From Rhizobium sp. BG4 (lineage in GTDB: Bacteria > Pseudomonadota > Alphaproteobacteria > Rhizobiales > Rhizobiaceae): 64,000 bases of DNA. A program made the translations under genes and the position numbers. Location: positions 310,001-374,000 of the forward strand of contig NZ_CP044125.1 in the NCBI RefSeq assembly GCF_016864575.1, read 5' to 3'. Positions 63,646 to 64,000 of the stretch are shown here, piece after piece. The notes beneath the pieces are model-generated. The model had not been told where the DNA came from, ran no database searches, and saw nothing but the letters and a program-made list of their open reading frames with translations. Position 1 is the stretch's first letter. Every line of letters begins with the position of its first letter.

Positions 63646-64000
63646 ATGCGACGCACCGGTCTCATCATCATCGCCGCGATTCTCGCCATCATCGCCCTGC
63701 CGCATCTGGCGAGTGCGCGCGATTTCGCGCTCGAGGATTTCTTTGCCGGGCGCAGCGTGGCGCAGGGAGAGTTCAAGGCGATCAACGGCGTCGACCGCAA
63801 GTTTCGCGTGGCGCTGACCGGCCGCTGGAACGGCAGGCAACTGACGCTTCGTGAGGATTTCGTCTATGCCGACGGTCAGCGCGAGCGGAAGACCTGGCGC
63901 TTCATCAAGACAGCGCCCGGCCGCTACAGCGGCACCCGCGAGGATGTGGTCGGCCCGGCGGAGGTGACGATCAAGGGCGACGTGGCGCGCTACAGCTATC
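63646..64000 (+). CDS. DUF3833 family protein (N-terminal fragment)
   Basis: 118 codons are visible before the right edge. A signal peptide (MRRTGLIIIAAILAIIALPH, LASA) is followed by FALEDFFAGRSVAQGEFKAI, then NGVDRKFRVALTGRWNGRQL and LREDFVYADGQRERKTW, the DUF3833 pattern. DUF3833 proteins are predicted exported proteins of unknown function, lipocalin-like in outline. It is divergent from the cupin gene; GTGGAGGAAG lies just before the ATG. Confidence 0.88.
   Translation, partial: MRRTGLIIIAAILAIIALPHLASARDFALEDFFAGRSVAQGEFKAINGVDRKFRVALTGRWNGRQLTLREDFVYADGQRERKTWRFIKTAPGRYSGTREDVVGPAEVTIKGDVARYSY

Overview
This 64 kb window looks like the chromosome of a Rhizobium-type alphaproteobacterium. 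It is GC-rich, the proteins match rhizobial families closely, the LexA boxes are of the alphaproteobacterial direct-repeat type (GTTC-N7-GTTC), and the gene order (gatCA, pyrB-pyrC-plsY-dprA-topA-rnr, rpmG-pleD-divK, dinB, dnaE, lolDC, proS, mce-rnj-birA-nuo) is that of Rhizobiaceae. It is almost entirely core genome. I see no prophage, transposase, integrase or CRISPR array.

Layout. 0-8.4 kb: the start of gatB, a DUF1294 membrane protein, small acetyltransferases, a YjhX-type protein, a ParD/ParE-type toxin-antitoxin pair, gatA and gatC, a possible PD-(D/E)XK protein, a UPF0173 hydrolase, a frameshifted ruvX and a TetR regulator. 8.4-20.5 kb: an AidB-like acyl-CoA dehydrogenase, then pyrB with a dihydroorotase-like partner that lacks metal-site residues, plsY, dprA, topA, rnr and a DUF983 protein. 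20.7-28.9 kb: an MFS transporter, rpmG, a structured intergenic region likely to encode a small RNA, pleD and divK (cell-cycle signalling), a HAD-like protein, dinB with an SOS box, and an acetyltransferase-TPR fusion. 29-38.1 kb: an L,D-transpeptidase, dnaE, a divergent SOS-box region serving a 28-residue membrane microprotein and a DUF5680 gene, lolD, lolC and proS. 38.4-38.5 kb: a small RNA gene that fits the rhizobial alpha-r9 family. 38.7-58.5 kb: DUF1467, mce, rnj, birA and the whole complex I operon nuoA-N, all on the minus strand, with three non-canonical genes and one 454-bp inverted-repeat element inside the nuo series. 58.7-59.4 kb: two tRNA-Asp genes and one tRNA-Val. 59.5-64 kb: a kps-type polysaccharide export operon with a frameshift in its kpsE-like gene, a methyltransferase, a cupin and a partial DUF3833 gene.

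Most noteworthy: (1) a 28-aa single-span membrane microprotein with a strong RBS and a LexA box in its promoter, analogous in design to SOS-induced microproteins such as SidA or TisB, and divergent from a second LexA-box gene; (2) a four-helix-bundle (S23/IVP) gene inside the nuo operon enclosed by 33-bp imperfect inverted repeats built from GCGAATA heptamers; (3) a shared C-terminal helix-hairpin-helix domain in NuoE and in an extra protein encoded between nuoF and nuoG; (4) two one-base frameshifts (ruvX and kpsE) at short G/C runs; (5) a putatively leaderless antitoxin mRNA.
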